Source of the DNA: Verrucomicrobiota bacterium
GTDB lineage: Bacteria > Verrucomicrobiota > Verrucomicrobiia > Limisphaerales > UBA11320
NCBI GenBank assembly: GCA_016199985.1
Contig: JACQFQ010000005.1
Location: 62,001-126,000, forward strand
Reading direction: 5' to 3'
DNA: 64,000 nucleotides
Of this stretch, positions 16,925 through 25,496 are shown one piece after another (within the stretch, counting starts at the first letter, position 1; each line of letters begins with the position of its first letter). The position numbers and the translations under genes were made by a program. Under the pieces are notes generated by a model. That model made no database searches. It was not told the DNA's origin and saw only the letters and a list, made by a program, of their open reading frames with translations.

Positions 16925-17292
16925 CGACCTCACTCTCAGCAAGCTCAGTACCCCGCTCCGATCTCGAGCCGGCCGCACGACCGCGAGCGCATTCAGCGCG
17001 TTCGTAGCGAACACCTTCGGAGAGCGTTGACACCAGATAACGGGCAATCCCTCCGGTTGGGACTTAGGCATTTTGCAAAACGTCGTGGCCGATTGTGTTG
17101 CGCGTTGCAAGGGCCTACACACGCGGAGTGATGATTCCAACGGCGAGTCCGCGTGGCAGGCTCCAAGCTGAAGGAATAGCGCCTGAACCCATTGTTCAGG
17201 CCGCTATTCGACCATCGCGAAGGGCGAACTTGTTTTCGCCCGGCGCGGTGGTTCGAAGGAACAAACCAAATGTTGGGTAAAGGGAATGTGCT
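16925..17292. other. Intergenic region between divergent genes
   Basis: These 368 bases separate the proline-rich protein gene (minus) from the DUF1579 gene (plus) and must carry both promoters. I see no gene. Just before the DUF1579 gene an imperfect inverted repeat GTTCGAAGGAAC is present near 17253-17264. Confidence 0.4.
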
Positions 17293-17886
17293 ATGAAACA
17301 GAAGAACGAGGACTCAGGAGATACAATGATGATGAACCGCCCCCAGGGCGTGCAAGAAGATGGCGATCGATCCGGGCCGGGCGACGAGGAGATAATGAAG
17401 AAGGCCGAAGAGGCCGGGAAACCGGGCCCGGCGCACCAGGCGCTGGAACATTTCGTGGGCGATTGGACGGCTGAGGTGAAGTGTTGGAGGGAGCCGAACG
17501 ATCCTCCCTGCATCAGCCAGGCGACGGCGAAAGGCGCGTGGACGCTGAATGGCCGTTTCGTCCAGGAGGATTTCCACGGCGACCTGATGGGAAGGCGATA
17601 CAATGGCCGCGGCCTGCTCGGTTACGATAACATCAGGCAAACTTTCAACAGCGTTTGGATGAGCGATATGCAGACCTCGATGTTTGTGACGGAGGGCCGG
17701 GGCGAGGATGGCAACACAATCATCACGCTCGAAGGCACGGCGTCCTGTCCCATAAAGGAACGAGGGGACATCCCGATGAAGGTGGTGCTGCGCGTGCTCG
17801 GCCCGGACAAGCACACGTGTGAAATGTTCGACGTGAGCGGCGGCGACAGCAGGAAGACGATGGAAATCACCTATCTCCGCGCCTAA
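17293..17886 (+). CDS. DUF1579 domain protein
   Basis: The 197-residue protein has the DUF1579 core from about residue 47: HQALEHFVGDWTAEVKCW, then GRFVQEDFHGDLMGRRYNGR, LLGYDNIRQTFNSVWMSDMQ and the C-terminal KTMEITYLRA. DUF1579 proteins adopt a lipocalin-like beta-barrel of unknown ligand. No signal peptide is visible, and the first 45 residues are charged and probably disordered. An internal Met cluster (MMM at residues 12-14) offers a second possible start. It stands alone on the plus strand among stress-type genes. The family call is firm; the function is unknown. Confidence 0.85.
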   Translation: MKQKNEDSGDTMMMNRPQGVQEDGDRSGPGDEEIMKKAEEAGKPGPAHQALEHFVGDWTAEVKCWREPNDPPCISQATAKGAWTLNGRFVQEDFHGDLMGRRYNGRGLLGYDNIRQTFNSVWMSDMQTSMFVTEGRGEDGNTIITLEGTASCPIKERGDIPMKVVLRVLGPDKHTCEMFDVSGGDSRKTMEITYLRA

Positions 17887-18324
17887 CTGATCTTCGCGCT
17901 AGAAGGCACAACTGCCGCCGGGTCGCTGTGTTGAGGAGGGCGCGTTGCGGGGCGTGCGCATTCGGCAAGATTCCGGCAGGACGGATGTCATCTTTGGCCG
18001 GCATCAACCCAAGTATTCCAGCGCAGGCAAAGGGGGGCGCCGATTGCTTGGGCCGCCCGGACGGGCGGTTAGTGGCTGGTATCTATAATAATCGAGCCGC
18101 CAAAAGTTGACATCCTGCGGTGCTTCGCAAAGTTTTCTTTTGGTTTGGTTCGGGAGCACGCTGCCTCGCGTAAAACCGTCTCCTATTCTCCTATTGCAAA
18201 CCTTGGCGGGCTTGTCTCGACCAGGCACTGGATGCGCGCGTCATCGCAATGCGTCAAGGCTGGGGTCTCTCATTTTGACTCTTAGCACCCTCCCCTTCTA
18301 GGCGATCCAGTGCGCAGGCTCCAA
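17887..18324. other. Intergenic region with a GC-rich hairpin
   Basis: I see no gene in these 438 bases. CCGCCCG-GA-CGGGCGG at 18053-18068 is a perfect seven-base inverted repeat that could end DUF1579 transcription or act as a protein site. It has no T tract. Confidence 0.35.
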
Positions 18325-18528
18325 CTACAAATCGTCGCTGTCACCCGAGGCAGAACAACTCAATTTGTGAGCGAGCAACTGTTCAGCGCGGATCCAGTCA
18401 TCAAGTTCATGGCCGTTCTGTGACCCCCGTTCCAAGTACAAATGATAGGCGGCCGCTGCGATTTCGCTTTGGATGAGTTTGAGAATAGCGTCTGTGTCCT
18501 GATTTGGGCGAGATAACGGAGTTTGCAT
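18325..18528 (-). CDS. DUF2934 domain protein
   Basis: The 67-residue protein matches DUF2934: IAAAAYHLYLERGSQNGHEL followed by DDWIRAEQLL. These short helical proteins are common in environmental bacteria, often among stress genes, and have no established function. A good ribosome site (GAGAGGA) precedes the ATG. A GG-N10-GC element resembling a sigma-54 promoter lies at 18543-18558, but it is so close to the start codon that the transcript would have almost no leader. Confidence 0.85.
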   Translation of the reverse strand: MQTPLSRPNQDTDAILKLIQSEIAAAAYHLYLERGSQNGHELDDWIRAEQLLAHKLSCSASGDSDDL

Positions 18529-18542
18529 CTTAAGTCCTCTCT

Positions 18543-18558
18543 TGCATGAAACGCGCCA
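18543..18558 (-). promoter_or_regulatory. Sigma-54-like -24/-12 element before DUF2934
   Basis: On the minus strand TGGCGCGTTTCATGCA fits the TGGCACG-N4-TTGCA consensus well. The predicted start of transcription would fall only about four bases before the ATG, beyond the ribosome site, which weakens the call. Confidence 0.3.
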
Positions 18559-18659
18559 TGAAGAATTGCGCAGTTTGACTGGAAGATTCAGAAGCCGCGG
18601 TGGCGATCATTGCAAACCGCATGGCCCTCGTGCGCGGTGTTGCACCTTGCCATCCGCGG

Positions 18660-19121
18660 CTAAGGTTTGACCTGCAAGGTGGAAACGACCTTGTAAACCC
18701 CATCTGTCTCCAGGGTCAGGGCCATGGCCTTCGCAATTTCATCAGCCGAAGCAACATGACCGGACAGGGTCACCACGCCGTCTGTCGTGTCCACGCCGAT
18801 ATTGAACGCGGCCAGGCCGGAGTCCTGCACCAGTTTGGCTTTAACGACGGCGGTAATACGCGCATTGGCCGCGGCGTCGGCGATGGCTTCACCGGCCTTC
18901 TTCGCCTTCTCGCGGATCACTTTGCCGGTGCGCGCCAGCTCGTCCTTGATCCTTTCGCCGTCGAACGACCCCTGCAAGGACCGGCCCAGACTCGTGGCTG
19001 CGCCGCGCACTTTTTCCTTGGCGTCCGCAACCGCGTCAGTTGATTTGGGTTGGTAAAGATACCAATGACCGGCAAAGCCTGCGGCCACACCCAACAAGAA
19101 ACAAAAAAACGCTTTCATCAC
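18660..19121 (-). CDS. BON domain envelope protein
   Basis: The 153-residue protein begins with an N-terminal hydrophobic anchor or signal (AFFCFLLGVAAGFAGHWYLY). A charged helical linker follows, then a BON domain at about residues 88-152: ITAVVKAKLVQDSGLAAFNI, GVVTLSGHVASADEIAKAMA and a final VYKVVSTLQVKP. BON domains bind phospholipid or the envelope surface and occur in osmotic-shock proteins such as OsmY. Its ATG lies nine bases after the DUF3185-type gene stop, so the two form an operon. It is one of four BON sequences in this window; the others are a complete PRC/BON protein and two fragments. Confidence 0.85.
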   Translation of the reverse strand: MMKAFFCFLLGVAAGFAGHWYLYQPKSTDAVADAKEKVRGAATSLGRSLQGSFDGERIKDELARTGKVIREKAKKAGEAIADAAANARITAVVKAKLVQDSGLAAFNIGVDTTDGVVTLSGHVASADEIAKAMALTLETDGVYKVVSTLQVKP

Positions 19122-19130
19122 GGCAGGGGC

Positions 19131-19511
19131 TTACTGCGTCTTCTCTTCAATCTTCTCGCCCATATTCTTGATATCCTTTCCGACGCCATTGGCTGTATGT
19201 TTGCAGCCGATACTCACGCACATGAGAAAAGCGACGGGAAAGAGGCAGAAGAAAAAGCCCTTGATGTTGGTTCTGAGGAGTGTGGAGCTCGCCTTTGTAG
19301 TCGATGAGCGAGGGTCAGCCTTGCGCATGCAGGTCATCCCCCCAACCGTGGTTGCCGCAATGGCCCCCAGCACGAGCCACATGGATTTATCCGTGGAGGA
19401 GCCGGTGAAGAAGCGCTTGGCTTCCGAGCCGAAAGATTGGGAGGCGCTGACTCCGAAAGCGATCAATGCGATGCCAAGGGCCAGCAGGGCCAGTCCGATG
19501 CTTTTGTTCAT
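19131..19511 (-). CDS. DUF3185-like membrane protein fused to an entericidin-like lipoprotein
   Basis: The N-terminal 58 residues (MNKSIGLALLALGIALIAFG, then FFTGSSTDKSMWLVLGAIAA) match DUF3185, a small two-helix membrane protein of about 65 residues. After residue 78 the frame continues as TNIKGFFFCLFPVAFLMCVS, then IGCKHTANGVGKDIKNMGEK, which is an entericidin-type lipoprotein with its own lipobox (SIGC). The two are normally separate genes. The expected ATG of the second is CTC here, and no stop separates them. The start at 19511 has GGAAG eight bases upstream. Either a deletion joined the two genes or the second half is translated from an unseen start. The fused product would have three hydrophobic segments. 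Confidence 0.65.
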   Translation of the reverse strand: MNKSIGLALLALGIALIAFGVSASQSFGSEAKRFFTGSSTDKSMWLVLGAIAATTVGGMTCMRKADPRSSTTKASSTLLRTNIKGFFFCLFPVAFLMCVSIGCKHTANGVGKDIKNMGEKIEEKTQ

Positions 19512-19568
19512 GATGTGATCTTCCATTTGTGCCTCGACGCGGCGCGCCGACGCGGGTTGTTGTGCTGC

Positions 19569-20036
19569 TTATTTACTGCGTGAAAACGAGACCGTGTCGA
19601 CTGGGGGAAGGCCGAGGTCGGATTTGCCGCAGTGCAACGATTTGCGGGCTTCTCGAGCAAGCCGCTCGTACTCTGACTTTATCTCGTCAAGCTCGCGTTC
19701 GGACAGTTCTTCGATGTCGAGAAGCGCATTATGGGTCGACTCGCTGGCCCGGATCAATTCGTCGAGCTTGAGTTGCAACGCCTGGCTGTCACGGTTCTGG
19801 GTGTTCTGAATCAGGAACACCATGAGAAACGTGACGATCGTCGTTGCGGTGTTGATGACCAACTGCCAAGTGTCGCTGAAATGAAAGAGAGGGCCAGTGA
19901 CGGCCCATGCGGCGAGCAATCCAAGCGCAAGTCCGAAAGTCGACGCATGACCCGCCCCACGCGCGCTGGCTCGCGCGAACTTTTGAAAGAACCCGCCATT
20001 CACCAGGTGGTAATTGAACTGGCGCTGCTTCTTCAT
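19569..20036 (-). CDS. Low-affinity iron permease family protein
   Basis: The 155-residue protein matches the low-affinity iron permease family: FARASARGAGHASTFGLALG, then a hydrophobic segment, FSDTWQLVINTATTIVTFLM, and the conserved VFLIQNTQNRDSQALQLKLD with ELIRASESTHNALLDIEELS. The name comes from yeast Fet4-related proteins; iron transport by the short bacterial forms has not been demonstrated. Two transmembrane segments are followed by a charged helical tail. It overlaps the upstream lipoprotein gene by four bases, so the two are translationally coupled. Confidence 0.85.
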   Translation of the reverse strand: MKKQRQFNYHLVNGGFFQKFARASARGAGHASTFGLALGLLAAWAVTGPLFHFSDTWQLVINTATTIVTFLMVFLIQNTQNRDSQALQLKLDELIRASESTHNALLDIEELSERELDEIKSEYERLAREARKSLHCGKSDLGLPPVDTVSFSRSK

Positions 20037-20632
20037 GAAGCGCCCTTCCGTGGAGAGCTTGCGAGGCGCGAACGCATCAGAGAGAGGGTCTGCTGATGCA
20101 ATTCCTTCATTTCTTCGCTGAGACCCGCCAGGTAATGGGCGCGTTCACGCTCAGATTCGTTCGCCGCGGCCACTTTGGACAGATGCCACGCATAAGAGAG
20201 CGCCTCAGCCTGCGTGAGCAAAAGGTCCAGTTCGAAGTGAGCGCTGAATGGCGTCAGCAATTCTTTGGTCTTCGTGCTGGCGATGGCGTTGCGGGTGGCA
20301 ACCTCTCCTGGAGGCAATGAAAGCAGATCCAGGTTGATCGATCGATCATCGGCGGCTAGCTGTTCAAGCCTTTTGACGCCCATTCGAGAGGCGGACGCAA
20401 TGGCCTTGATCAAAGGCTTGATTTCTTTGGTCTCCAGCTTGATCCAAAGCAGTTTGTCCACGTCCTCCTGTTGCTTGAGCAGATCGTGAAGGAGGCCGTA
20501 ACAGTTCGCGCGGATTTGCTCCGCTTTCGGGGCGGCGGTTGCAGGGTGGGCTTGGGGCAGCTGGCAGCCGCCGCCCGCCATGAGAGCGACACCTAGAGCG
20601 AGAACCAGGGGTCGTCTTTGCGTAACGCTCAT
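20033..20632 (-). CDS. Predicted lipoprotein of unknown function
   Basis: This 199-residue protein has a lipoprotein signal (PLVLALGVALMAGGGC, lipobox GGGC). The mature part is almost entirely helical, with LLHDLLKQQEDVDKLLWIKL and heptad-like stretches, and has no recognised domain. Its stop overlaps the iron-permease-family start by four bases, so the two proteins are probably made together and may interact at the membrane. I do not recognise a family. Confidence 0.65.
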   Translation of the reverse strand: MSVTQRRPLVLALGVALMAGGGCQLPQAHPATAAPKAEQIRANCYGLLHDLLKQQEDVDKLLWIKLETKEIKPLIKAIASASRMGVKRLEQLAADDRSINLDLLSLPPGEVATRNAIASTKTKELLTPFSAHFELDLLLTQAEALSYAWHLSKVAAANESERERAHYLAGLSEEMKELHQQTLSLMRSRLASSPRKGAS

Positions 20633-21171
20633 GAAGTTTGGAGGCTTAGCTGGATCGGCGATCTTTAAAACCCGCTAGGTTAGACGAGTTGGAGTATTCC
20701 GTACATCATAAGGGTGCGACAGCGGGCGCCCGAATAGGCGCCCTCCGGAATGAATCAACTCGCTGCACAAACGTTCCGCGCGCCGGAACAAGACGCGCAA
20801 TAGCTAGTTGCTACTGCGCCTTTCGAGGCGCACATCTGTTCGTTCGCAGGAGGCGTGCCGATGGGAACAAAGCGGGAATTCCGCCGAGCACCAATGGTTT
20901 CGCGTTCCAACGCCGTAGGAAGTCGATGCAGTTTGCACGGTGACAAATCATGGTCTCTTGCATGCTGCAACTCGTAATCGAACGGAAGCAGTCCCTAACT
21001 TGAGACCGCGCGCAGTGTGGACACGCGCCTGGCTCCATTCCCGAGACCCAGGACCTCGCCGCGCTGGCGCCAGACAAGGATGGACCGTGGAAAAGCCTCG
21101 CTGAATCGTCTCAAGGACGGCTCGCCGACTCTTTGCCAACAGGAAGGACTATCCTGGCCGGCTGCTTGCTT
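20633..21171. other. Intergenic region with a GC-rich hairpin
   Basis: No intact gene is visible. GGGCGCC-CGAATA-GGCGCCC (20724-20743) is a perfect seven-base stem with a six-base loop and lies upstream of the lipoprotein/permease operon. It has no T tract and could be an operator. Confidence 0.35.
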
Positions 21172-21318
21172 GACGTGATGCTGGAACGCGGGCTTCACGT
21201 GACTCCCGCGCTGAACATTTTAAGCCGTGACGCCGGTATTTCGGACTTGTATCCATTCGGTCTCGCCAATCCAGCAGTGGAAGAATTGCGGTGTGTTCAC
21301 GATGTCATTCTGCTGCAA
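21172..21318 (+). pseudogene. C-terminal remnant of a putative zinc-binding metallopeptidase
   Basis: The frame contains ALNILSRDAGISDLYPFGLA, then NPAVEELRCVHDVI. This resembles the C-terminal part of the putative zinc-binding peptidase family (Peptidase_Mx), where a tract like ALN-LNR-MGQPDLYPF-L---V--KLRFVH is conserved. The metal-binding part is absent, and the upstream sequence in all frames shows no matching N-terminus. It is a degraded fragment in an otherwise gene-free region. Confidence 0.5.
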
Positions 21319-21524
21319 CAACGCAGAGCCAATAATCCACATTCCGAATGCCCGGAGCCGAATGGGCGCTGTGTTGGGAAGCCGTTCTGAGAATCATGGA
21401 CAGCCTCGATTAATCTCTATAGCCTTGACTACCTCGCAGCCAAGTGCGGACGTCAGTTGCAAAAAGCAGGGGTACGAATGACGCGACAACCCAGCAACAA
21501 TGCTTACAAGATCGTCGTGGTCGC

Positions 21525-22667
21525 ATGAATCCTCCAGCTCCATTGACATTGCATGCGGAGACGCCGGCGACATCCGCCCGCATCTTGGTCGTTGACGACC
21601 AACCCGCGAACATACAAGTGGTCGGTTCCGTGCTCGGAAAGCTCGGCCACGAGATTATTCCGGCCTGCGATGGACCAACCGCCCTTAAACGCCTCGCCCT
21701 GCGCCCGCCAGATTTGATTCTCCTCGATCTGTTGATGCCGGGGATTGATGGCTGCGAAGTCTGCCATAAGGTGCGCGAAAATCCCGAATGGAAGGACATC
21801 CCGGTGATCTTCCTTTCCGCCGCTGACGACAAGGATTTCATCGTTCGAGCATTGGAGTCAGGCGGGGTTGATTACATCACCAAACCATTCAACCAGGCGG
21901 AATTGATCTCGCGAGTCCGCACTCAACTCGCTCTCAAGTCTGCCCGTGACCGTCTGAAGCAACTGGTCGAGGACAAGGATGAATTATTGGGGATTCTTGC
22001 GCACGACTTGAAGGGTCATCTCGGCGGAATGCAAATGAGCGCCCAGTTGTTGCGGGACCGCATGGCCCGCGCGGAGGACGACGACAAACGCGCGGCGCAA
22101 CTAGCAGACAACATCCTCCACTCCAGCGGTCAATTGCTGGGATTCGTGAAGGAGTTTTTGGCCAACGCCGCAGCGGATCACCACATCACGCTCAAACGCA
22201 CGACGATCAGTCTTGCCGCCGCCGCCGCCGCGGCTGTTCACCATTGTCAGGAGGCAGCGCGCCGGAAGCGATTGGACGTTCGCATCGACTTGCCGAGCGC
22301 TGAAACGGCTGTCCTGGCCGACCCCACCGCGCTCGATCAAGTGCTGGACAACCTGCTCTCCAACGCCCTCAAGTTCTCATCCTCCGGAAAGCTCATTCTG
22401 GTCAAGGTTCAATCGGGTCCGTCGCACGTTGATTGCCAGATAGAGGACCAAGGTCCAGGCTTCACCGCCCAGGACAAGGCGCGCATGTTCCGCCGCTACG
22501 CGCGCCTCTCGGCCCGTCCGACGGGTGGCGAGCCCTCCACCGGCCTTGGCTTGAGCATCGTCAGAAAGCTCGTGGAGGCCATGGACGGCGAAGTGCTCTG
22601 TGACAGCGAGTCCGGGAAGGGCGCAACTTTCACCGTCCGGCTGCCGCACGCATCAACCTCTGGCTAA
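21525..22667 (+). CDS. Receiver-histidine kinase (response regulator fused to kinase)
   Basis: The 380-residue protein has an N-terminal receiver domain (RILVVDDQPANIQVV; phospho-acceptor D68 in LILLDLLMPG; K120 in YITKPF). A coiled linker and HisKA domain follow, with the H-box ELLGILAHDLKGHL (H160), then a HATPase domain (LDQVLDNLLSNALKFS, QIEDQGPGFTAQDKARMF, STGLGLSIVRKLVEAM). It lacks membrane segments and a sensor domain, so it is cytoplasmic and receives its signal from another phosphodonor or partner. The start MNPPAPL (21525) is preferred over in-frame starts further upstream. An NtrC-type regulator follows after 10 bases, clearly the cognate output. Confidence 0.92.
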   Translation: MNPPAPLTLHAETPATSARILVVDDQPANIQVVGSVLGKLGHEIIPACDGPTALKRLALRPPDLILLDLLMPGIDGCEVCHKVRENPEWKDIPVIFLSAADDKDFIVRALESGGVDYITKPFNQAELISRVRTQLALKSARDRLKQLVEDKDELLGILAHDLKGHLGGMQMSAQLLRDRMARAEDDDKRAAQLADNILHSSGQLLGFVKEFLANAAADHHITLKRTTISLAAAAAAAVHHCQEAARRKRLDVRIDLPSAETAVLADPTALDQVLDNLLSNALKFSSSGKLILVKVQSGPSHVDCQIEDQGPGFTAQDKARMFRRYARLSARPTGGEPSTGLGLSIVRKLVEAMDGEVLCDSESGKGATFTVRLPHASTSG

Positions 22668-22677
22668 TCTCCACCCC

Positions 22678-24039
22678 ATGGACTTTCTGGTTATCGATGA
22701 CGACAAGACATTCCGGGACGCCGCTTGTTTCGTGATAGAAGAACAAGGGCACTATGCGGAGGGCGCGGAGTCGGGGCAGCTTGGGCTCACCCAGCTCAAG
22801 GAGGAAGAGTTTGAAGCCGTCTTGCTGGACGTGAATCTAGGCGCCGAAAGCGGACTCGATGTACTGGTTGAGATTCAGAAACGGCATCCCGCGTTGCCCA
22901 TCGTCATGTTCACCGCCCAAGGCAGCGTGAAGACGGCGGTCGAGGCGATGCGGCGCGGGGCGGTGGACTTCCTGGAGAAGCCGTTTCAACGCGAACAATT
23001 CCTCACCGTGCTCGCCCGATTGCAGCGCTTCCGCCAGATGGGCCAGCGGATTGAACGCCTCGAACGCGAAGTCACTGAGACCAAAGCACAGAACGTCGAA
23101 CCGATTTTCGACTTCACCACGCCCTCGATGCGCGACGTGATGGAGGTGCTGATGCGCGCCGCCGCGACGCCTGCCTCCATCCTCATTTTTGGCGAAAGCG
23201 GCACGGGCAAGAGCGTCGCGGCTCGCGCCACCCACCAGAACAGCCACTTGGCTGACAAACCCTTTGTTACCGTAAGTTGTCCGAGCCTCTCGAAGGAGCT
23301 TTTGGAGAGCGAACTTTTCGGCCACGTGAAAGGCTCGTTCACCGGCGCTATAAGGGATCATTGGGGCAAGGTCAAAGCCGCTGACGGCGGCACGCTGTTC
23401 CTGGACGAGATTGGCGACCTACCGATGGAGATTCAGCCCAAGCTCCTCCGCCTCCTTCAGGAGCGCGAATATGAGCGGCTCGGTGAGAATGTCACACGTC
23501 AGGCGAACGTTCGAATCATCGCCGCGACCAATCGTGACCTGAAGAAGCGCGTCGCTGAAGGAACCTTCCGCGAAGACCTCTATTTCCGCCTCAACGTTAT
23601 CGCGGTGGAAATGCCGCCCCTGCGTAGTCGGTACGAGGACCTGATTCGCTTCGCCGGCCATTACTTGGGTCACTTCGCCGCTCAATGCGGGCGCCATCTT
23701 GACGGCTTTTCCGAGGAAGCCACCGCCTGCATTCGTGCTTACCCGTGGCCGGGCAACCTCCGCGAGCTGCGCAATGCCATCGAGCGCGCTGTGATCCTGG
23801 CCCATGAGCGCACGCTGCTTCCGAAAGACCTGCCCGCAGAGCTTCAGCCGCCCAGGGGATCAGGGAATGGCAACGACGGCTCGCTTTCAGCGGGTGCGGC
23901 GGTCTCATTGGAAAAGCTGGAGGAATCGCACATCCGCCAGGTTCTCAAGCAAACGAAAAGCCTGTCTGACGCAGCCGAAGTGCTCGGCATCGACCAAGCC
24001 ACGCTCTACCGGAAGCGCAAAAAGATTGGATTGGAATAA
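22678..24039 (+). CDS. NtrC-family sigma-54-dependent response regulator
   Basis: The 453-residue protein has three domains. The receiver spans residues 1-115, with D51 in LLDVNLG and K101 in FLEKPF. The AAA+ domain spans about 145-375, with Walker A GESGTGKS at 172-179, the sigma-54 contact loop GSFTGA at 219-224 and Walker B DEIGDL at 243-248. A Fis-type helix-turn-helix is at the C-terminus (SDAAEVLGIDQATLYRKRKK). It should activate sigma-54 promoters when phosphorylated. The loop has Ser at the usual Ala position. It is the only intact DNA-binding response regulator in the window and sits 10 bases after its partner kinase. Candidate target sites of sigma-54 type occur near other island genes. 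Confidence 0.95.
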   Translation: MDFLVIDDDKTFRDAACFVIEEQGHYAEGAESGQLGLTQLKEEEFEAVLLDVNLGAESGLDVLVEIQKRHPALPIVMFTAQGSVKTAVEAMRRGAVDFLEKPFQREQFLTVLARLQRFRQMGQRIERLEREVTETKAQNVEPIFDFTTPSMRDVMEVLMRAAATPASILIFGESGTGKSVAARATHQNSHLADKPFVTVSCPSLSKELLESELFGHVKGSFTGAIRDHWGKVKAADGGTLFLDEIGDLPMEIQPKLLRLLQEREYERLGENVTRQANVRIIAATNRDLKKRVAEGTFREDLYFRLNVIAVEMPPLRSRYEDLIRFAGHYLGHFAAQCGRHLDGFSEEATACIRAYPWPGNLRELRNAIERAVILAHERTLLPKDLPAELQPPRGSGNGNDGSLSAGAAVSLEKLEESHIRQVLKQTKSLSDAAEVLGIDQATLYRKRKKIGLE

Positions 24040-24086
24040 GAACGAAACAGCGCAAACCCAGTGAGCCAAGGAGGGGATGGGATTTC

Positions 24087-24209
24087 CAACTCTCGCGCGC
24101 GCCAAGGCGCGAACCTTTCGCTCAGCCAGTGGCGCGCTTGCTTGCATGAGTCCCTAACATCGTCATACGCCCCCTTCACTCCGAAGTTCACATCGTCCCA
24201 AGTGGACTC
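24087..24209 (-). other. Possible small coding remnant
   Basis: The minus strand reads ESTWDDVNFGVKGAYDDVRD and then SCKQARHWLSERFAPWRARE, an acidic amphipathic stretch that looks protein-like and unlike the surrounding noise. No convincing start, stop or family is seen. Confidence 0.2.
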
Positions 24210-24294
24210 GGAGGTTATTGATGAGTGAATGTCGGTTACGGAGTAAAGCGTCACCCTGCGGCAGACCCATACCGCAGGGCGAGTTGCCGGGCCT

Positions 24295-24874
24295 TCATCT
24301 GGCTCGCGCACGGCTGGCGACAGATCGAATAGAACGACCTTTGCCCATCCGTGGGGCGTCTTCTTCCTCAGAAGCGCCGTCCTGCTTGGATGCGTCGCAT
24401 CGCAGGCAAACCAGCAACGTCAGTGCCTTGTCGGCGGTTGTGTCCTCATCCAACGTTTGTTGAAAGAGGTCCGCGGCTTCGTCATTTCCGGAGCTGGTCA
24501 ACCCATTCGGCCAGGCAACCATAGGAAGCGTTTTCGTAATTGTTGTGTTCCACTTTTTGAGCGGCGCGGATGAGGGCCGCGTTAATCGTGGGACGGCCCT
24601 TGCTGTCCGAAACAATTTCATCGGCCTGCTTGATGAGGCCGACAATGGCTTCGCATTTCCTACATCGAACACTTTTGTCGAAGGCTTGAAAAAAATGCTT
24701 GAGCCGGAGGACGTGATGATCCGTCTCATGGAGGTGTTTCTGGAAAGCATCGCGCAACTTCTCATGAGTGCCCGCGCGGGCCATCTTGGGCAGGGCGCGC
24801 TTGCGGCGGATTTCGCAATCGTAATTGTCCGTCAATTCTTCGACGAAGAGCACTTCGATCGTTTTCCTTTTCAT
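24295..24874 (-). pseudogene. DUF892/YciE ferritin-like protein with a one-base frameshift
   Basis: The first 129 residues match the DUF892 (YciE) family: LFVEELTDNYDCEIRRKRAL, KLRDAFQKHLHETDHHVLRL, VRCRKCEAIVGLIKQADEIV and AALIRAAQKVEHNNYENASY, with Glu and His residues of a ferritin-like di-iron site. Then the frame hits TGA at 24482. In another frame the expected continuation follows: NDEAADLFQQTLDEDTTADK. Removing one C at 24490 of the minus strand (CTCCGGAAA to CTCGGAAA) restores QLGNDE, the usual family sequence. A single-base insertion therefore inactivates the last helix, unless it is a sequencing error. The gene follows the stress-protein gene (24907-25470) after 32 bases on the same strand. 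Confidence 0.8.
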
Positions 24875-24906
24875 AGAGCGAGGTCCTGAAGAGTGAAATG
24901 ACGCGA

Positions 24907-25470
24907 TCAGCGGGAGGCGTACCTGCCCGACTTCTCCTTCTTGGATGACGAACCGAAGGAGGGTTCGCCCGTGGTGGAGATGTCTGTCGCGCCAGCCAGC
25001 TCAAAGACTTCCTTCGCCGTCCTCACTTCATCCAAGTCCTCGGTATGAACGGAGATGAGGATGCCGCCGCGTTTGACCTTTCCTTCGTAGCGCATGGCTT
25101 CGTATTCGGGGATGCCCAGACCGATGAGCGCCCCGGCAATGCCACACACTGCCCCTCCAACCGCCGCGCCGCTCACCGCCGCGACAATGGGACCCGCCGC
25201 GACAAACGAACCGACGCCAGGAATGGCCAGCGCTCCGATGCCAACCAGCCAGCCAAACGCGCCGCCGAGCAATGCGCCGGCGCCAGCGCCGGTGGCCGCG
25301 CCTTCAGGCGCTTTTGTTTCCTTTTCGTTCGCAAAATCGCGCGAGTCCGCTTTGTCCGGGAGCAGGATGGAGATGTCGTTGTTGGAGAAGCATTCTTCCC
25401 GCAGGCAATCGACGATGCCAGAGGCTTGAGCTTCGGACGGGGCGATACAGATGACGAATTTCTTTGACAT
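24907..25470 (-). CDS. Glycine-zipper general stress protein (DUF1269/DUF3341-like)
   Basis: The 187-residue protein starts KKFVICIAPSEAQASGIVDC, a ferredoxin-like fold with the common LLPDKADSRDFANEKETKAP tract. A long Gly/Ala segment follows (residues about 60-125) with two hydrophobic glycine-zipper helices (GALLGGAFGWLVGIGALAIP). It ends with GGILISVHTEDLDEVRTAKE and a variable tail. Proteins of this shape are annotated as general stress or membrane-inserting proteins and often neighbour DUF892 and BON genes, as here. The start at 25470 (MSKKF) is clear because upstream in-frame residues are the shadow of a BON remnant. No enzymatic role is known. Confidence 0.7.
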   Translation of the reverse strand: MSKKFVICIAPSEAQASGIVDCLREECFSNNDISILLPDKADSRDFANEKETKAPEGAATGAGAGALLGGAFGWLVGIGALAIPGVGSFVAAGPIVAAVSGAAVGGAVCGIAGALIGLGIPEYEAMRYEGKVKRGGILISVHTEDLDEVRTAKEVFELAGATDISTTGEPSFGSSSKKEKSGRYASR

Positions 25471-25496
25471 GATGTTGTGCGTTTTTCGTTGAGGTT

